8,272 nt of DNA from Spirochaetae bacterium HGW-Spirochaetae-9. Its GTDB lineage: Bacteria > Spirochaetota > Spirochaetia > Treponematales > Rectinemataceae. A model generated the notes under the pieces. That model did no database searches, was not told the origin of the DNA, and was given only the letters and a program-made list of their open reading frames with translations. A program made the position numbers and the translations under genes. Positions 5,666 through 8,272 of the stretch are shown in pieces. The stretch covers positions 1 to 8,272 of the forward strand of contig PGXP01000064.1 of NCBI GenBank assembly GCA_002839205.1, written 5' to 3'. Every line of letters starts with the position of its first letter. Within the stretch, counting starts at the first letter, position 1.

Positions 5666-6820
5666 ATGAAGTCCACGAAAGTGATCATTCTCGGCGCAAC
5701 AGGTTCGATAGGACGCCAGACTATCGAATGCATTGAAGCCGCCAACCATAAATTTCCGGGCAGATTCGAGGTTGTTGGACTATCTGCCAACCGGAATCAA
5801 GCTGGACTGCGCATCGCAGCCGCCAGATTTTCCGGGGCTAAACTCGCTTTGGACGACAATATCGTTGGCAACTGTTCTGAAGACATTGCCTATTCTGGCG
5901 CTGGCGCATCCTCTGCCCTCCTTGAGAACATGGACGCCGACCTGGTTGTCAACGGCATAGCCGGCGCCGCTGGGCTCGTGGCATCTCTCGCTGCCCTCTC
6001 TTCAAAAAAAAATCTTGCCCTTGCCAACAAGGAATCGGTAGTGATGGGGTACAGCCATCTCAAAGCACTGGCACAAAAAAACAGCCTCTATATCATTCCA
6101 GTCGATTCGGAACATGCGGCGCTTTTCCAGTTGGTCTCCCGATTGGGCTCGGCTTCAATAACCGAACTTTCGATAACGGCTTCCGGCGGTCCATTTCGCA
6201 CAAGAGACGCCGAGGAACTCAAGGCGATATGCCCTGATGAAGCGGCTCACCACCCTGTCTGGAAGATGGGCAGAAAGATAAGCATCGATTCCGCCACCCT
6301 CGCCAACAAAGGTCTTGAACTTATCGAGGCAGTACGTCTCTTTGGTCTGCCCGAGGATAAGGTTAAGGTATTGATCCATCCCGAAAGTATCGTCCATGCC
6401 CTCGTCAGGACGAAGGATGGAGCCCTCTATGCCCATATTTCTTCACCCGACATGAGACTTCCCATCGATATAGCGCTCCATTGGCCCGAGGAAGTCGAAT
6501 CAGCCTATGGAACCCTCGACCTGGCAGGAACAACACTCCATTTTGAGGCGCCCGATACTATCCGCTTTCCCATGCTGGCTCTCGCACGTTTGGCCGTTCG
6601 AGTCGGCGAGGCGGCCACTATCGCCTATAACGCTGCCAATGAAATCGCCGTGGAGTGCTTCGAGGAAGGAAAGATCAGTTTCACGCAGATCGGCGATATC
6701 GTGGATAAAGTTCTTGAAAAGGACTGGGCTTTCCCTGTGCCCGATACAGGCAGTATCTTTGATATAGACGCAAAAGCGCGCAGCTATGCGCAGCGTGCCG
6801 TCGCGGAGTGCCAATGCTGA
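5666..6820 (+). CDS. dxr: 1-Deoxy-D-xylulose 5-phosphate reductoisomerase
   Basis: A 384-residue DXR (IspC), the second enzyme of the MEP pathway, converting DXP to 2-C-methyl-D-erythritol 4-phosphate with NADPH and a divalent metal. It is cytosolic and the target of fosmidomycin. Motifs in order are the NADPH loop ILGATGSIGRQT at residues 8-19, VVNGIAGAAGL at 94-104, LALANKESVVMGY at 117-129, and PVDSEHAALFQ at 145-155 with metal ligands D147 and E149. These are followed by ASGGPFR at 172-178, HHPVWKMGRKISIDSATLANKGLELIEA at 195-222 with E218 as the third acidic ligand, and HPESIVHALV at 238-247. AGGAGA overlapping the cdsA stop gives the ribosome binding site. Its product leads to the prenyl units used by UppS two genes upstream. 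It overlaps the start of rseP. Its presence means this organism uses the MEP pathway, unlike Borrelia with its mevalonate route. Confidence 0.97.
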   Translation: MKSTKVIILGATGSIGRQTIECIEAANHKFPGRFEVVGLSANRNQAGLRIAAARFSGAKLALDDNIVGNCSEDIAYSGAGASSALLENMDADLVVNGIAGAAGLVASLAALSSKKNLALANKESVVMGYSHLKALAQKNSLYIIPVDSEHAALFQLVSRLGSASITELSITASGGPFRTRDAEELKAICPDEAAHHPVWKMGRKISIDSATLANKGLELIEAVRLFGLPEDKVKVLIHPESIVHALVRTKDGALYAHISSPDMRLPIDIALHWPEEVESAYGTLDLAGTTLHFEAPDTIRFPMLALARLAVRVGEAATIAYNAANEIAVECFEEGKISFTQIGDIVDKVLEKDWAFPVPDTGSIFDIDAKARSYAQRAVAECQC

Positions 6821-8154
6821 CTGTCCTGCTGGGCCTATTGGGCCTGTCATTCGTCGTCGTTATTCATGAGTTTGGACATTTTCTCGCCGCCCGTGCCCTG
6901 GGCGTAGAGGTGGAAGTGTTCTCTATTGGATGGGGACCAAAACTCCTGGGGTTTAAAAAAAAGAAGACGGAGTGGCGCCTCTCGGCCTTCCCCCTGGGGG
7001 GATTCTGCAAAATGAAGGGCGAAGAGGATTTCAAGCTCGCTCTCGAGAAGAAGCTTCCGACGATTCCGACCGAAGAAGGCTCCTTCTATGGAGCCAAGCC
7101 CTGGAAAAGGATACTTATTCTCGTCGCTGGTCCTTTTGCCAATATAATTCTCGCCGTCATCCTCTTTTCAGTAGTCTCACTGGCCGGTATCACCATACAG
7201 ACGGCGCCCAACAGGATTATACTCGCGAGCGAGATTCATTCGGCCTCGGCGGCCCTGTCTGAGGCTCCAGCCGATAAAGCCGGGCTCAGAACAGGCGATA
7301 TCATCACCGCGATCGATGGCGAGAAGATCCGGGATTACTCGGATCTCCAGGAAGCCATAGGTCTCAATCCTGGCAAAAACCTCCTCCTTTCGATTGAGCG
7401 GGACGGTGCCAGGCTCGCGCTGCCGGTTACCCCTCGGCTCGATAAAAATTCCGGGCAGGGTTTGATAGGCATCTTTTCCTGGATAGATCCTAAGGTAGAT
7501 GCCGTGGATCCCAATGGATCGGCGGCCATTGCAGGCATCCGTGCCGGCGATGTAATTACGGGGATTGAAGGCAGACAAGTAAAAAACACGGTCGGTATCC
7601 TTGCAGCACTGGAATCGAAACCTGAAAAAGTTGCCATTGACCTCCTCCGCAAAGGGCAGCCCCTCGCCGTAAAGGCTATCGTCTCATACGACGCCGAGGG
7701 ACAGTCCAATATGGGGCTTTCTTTCACCAGCGTGACGAGGACGGAAAAAGCCACTTCCCTAGTCGATGCCGTCGCCCATGGCTGGAACGAAACCGGCGCC
7801 ACCTTCGCCATGTCGGTCAAGGGGATTGGGCTTCTCTTCAGCGGCGTCAATGTGCTGAAGGCAGTGTCAGGCCCGGCGAGGATCACTTATATGGTGGGCG
7901 ACACGGCGAAACGGAGCATCGAGGCATCAGGCTTTTCGGGCATAACGACAATTATCAGCTTCCTGGCCTTCCTTTCGGTGAGCCTCTTCCTCATGAATCT
8001 TCTGCCAATACCTGCCCTGGACGGGGGGCAGATTCTTCTTTCGATCATTACGATCGGAATTTATCTTCCCTGGGCGTATGCCAATATCATGCGGTACGTT
8101 TTCTCCCATGTGTCCGCTGACGATACTCCGGCAGAGTTGCCCCAGAACTATTAA
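6814..8154 (+). CDS. rseP: Site-2 intramembrane metalloprotease, RseP/RasP-like, two PDZ domains
   Basis: A 446-residue membrane zinc protease of the S2P family, which cuts membrane-spanning anti-sigma factors or remnant signal peptides. The first membrane helix holds the zinc motif HEFGH (H18, E19, H22). ILILVAGPFANIILAVILF (about 100-118) is the second helix. Two PDZ domains lie at about 135-208 (AGLRTGDIITAIDGEKI) and 227-293 (AGIRAGDVITGIEGRQV). The third helix carries MNLLPIPALDGGQ at 394-406, with the zinc-ligand Asp403. The ATG at 6814 is preferred because GGAG (6805-6808) sits 5 bases upstream; a GTG at 6808 would add two residues but overlaps that site. The gene overlaps dxr by 7 bases. 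After LDGG the usual loop and fourth helix are shortened, with about 19 residues before NIMRY and then a polar tail. Tandem TAATAA stops and a strong terminator end the operon. The substrate is not known. Confidence 0.94.
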   Translation: MLTVLLGLLGLSFVVVIHEFGHFLAARALGVEVEVFSIGWGPKLLGFKKKKTEWRLSAFPLGGFCKMKGEEDFKLALEKKLPTIPTEEGSFYGAKPWKRILILVAGPFANIILAVILFSVVSLAGITIQTAPNRIILASEIHSASAALSEAPADKAGLRTGDIITAIDGEKIRDYSDLQEAIGLNPGKNLLLSIERDGARLALPVTPRLDKNSGQGLIGIFSWIDPKVDAVDPNGSAAIAGIRAGDVITGIEGRQVKNTVGILAALESKPEKVAIDLLRKGQPLAVKAIVSYDAEGQSNMGLSFTSVTRTEKATSLVDAVAHGWNETGATFAMSVKGIGLLFSGVNVLKAVSGPARITYMVGDTAKRSIEASGFSGITTIISFLAFLSVSLFLMNLLPIPALDGGQILLSIITIGIYLPWAYANIMRYVFSHVSADDTPAELPQNY

Positions 8155-8155
8155 T

Positions 8156-8188
8156 AAAAAGGCCGCGGAAAAATCCGCGGCCTTTTTT
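8156..8188. terminator. Bidirectional intrinsic terminator
   Basis: GGCCGCGGA (8161-8169) pairs with TCCGCGGCC (8174-8182) across an AAAA loop. A run of A residues precedes the stem and six T residues follow, so it works as an intrinsic terminator in both directions. It starts within a few bases of the rseP stop and ends 2 bases before the stop of the convergent minus-strand gene, so both transcripts are expected to end here. Confidence 0.93.
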
Positions 8189-8190
8189 AC

Positions 8191-8272
8191 TTATTCCTCA
8201 ACCTCGCTCTTGTCGGGCAAGACAAGCGCGGCCACAAAATACAACAGAATGCCCGCGCCGTAGAACAGGGAA
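8191..8272 (-). CDS. Membrane protein C-terminus, possible PspC-domain protein (partial)
   Basis: Only the last 26 codons are in the window; the gene enters from the right edge and ends at TAA (8193-8191). The visible end is a hydrophobic helix, SLFYGAGILLYFVAALVLP, followed by a short acidic tail DKSEVEE. A final helix with a gxGILLYxxaxxxLPdk pattern is typical of the end of the PspC domain (phage-shock-protein C-like stress membrane proteins), but the fragment is short and other small membrane proteins could look the same. The ORF closes exactly next to the shared bidirectional terminator, which supports it as real. Confidence 0.6.
   Translation of the reverse strand, partial: SLFYGAGILLYFVAALVLPDKSEVEE

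Noticed and set aside
1..8272. CRISPR array, insertion sequence, phage or defence system
   Set aside because: No regularly spaced repeats, terminal inverted repeats, transposase, integrase or defence motifs were seen. The window is dominated by conserved housekeeping genes.

Overview
The window is an ordinary chromosomal segment from a moderately GC-rich bacterium, most likely a spirochaete of the Treponema/Spirochaeta group. The main evidence is the gene order rpsB-tsf-frr-uppS-cdsA-dxr-rseP. As I recall it, Treponema pallidum has the same run, and Borrelia has the same order without dxr. As in those genomes, the UMP kinase gene pyrH, which usually lies between tsf and frr, is absent here. 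The S2 protein has a long acidic C-terminal tail that also fits this group. The assignment is an inference from gene order and protein features; no search was run.

Left part, mostly minus strand. Positions 1-97 hold the first 32 codons of a galactokinase-family (GHMP) sugar kinase running off the left edge. Upstream of it on the same strand is a 111-residue uncharacterised coiled-coil protein (165-500). Next comes a complete tRNA-Arg with anticodon CCG (602-675) and a good sigma-70-type promoter (719-748). On the plus strand, divergent from the tRNA, is maf (838-1464), a nucleotide pyrophosphatase.

Middle and right part, plus strand. A 209-base gene-free region (1465-1673) precedes rpsB. It is rich in RNA-like structure: a perfect palindrome, a competing longer stem, a tandem 12-base repeat, and a hairpin touching the rpsB ribosome binding site. 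It is probably the leader of the operon. Then come rpsB (ribosomal protein S2), tsf (EF-Ts), a strong GC hairpin without a T-tract, frr (ribosome recycling), uppS (undecaprenyl diphosphate synthase), cdsA (CDP-diacylglycerol synthase), dxr (MEP-pathway reductoisomerase) and rseP (site-2 protease). From frr onward the genes are abutting or overlapping: frr/uppS share no gap, uppS/cdsA overlap by ATGA, and dxr/rseP overlap. This implies one transcript coupling translation factors with isoprenoid carrier, phospholipid and envelope-stress functions. Dxr feeds the isoprenoid precursors that UppS condenses, and CdsA supplies the phospholipid precursor.

The operon ends in a strong bidirectional intrinsic terminator (about 8156-8188). 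It is shared with a convergent minus-strand gene of which only the last 26 codons are visible; its end looks like the last membrane helix of a PspC-domain protein. I see no mobile element, CRISPR array or novel multi-gene system. The best leads are the rpsB leader structure, the GC hairpin in place of pyrH, the unusual C-terminus of RseP, and the uncharacterised 111-residue protein.
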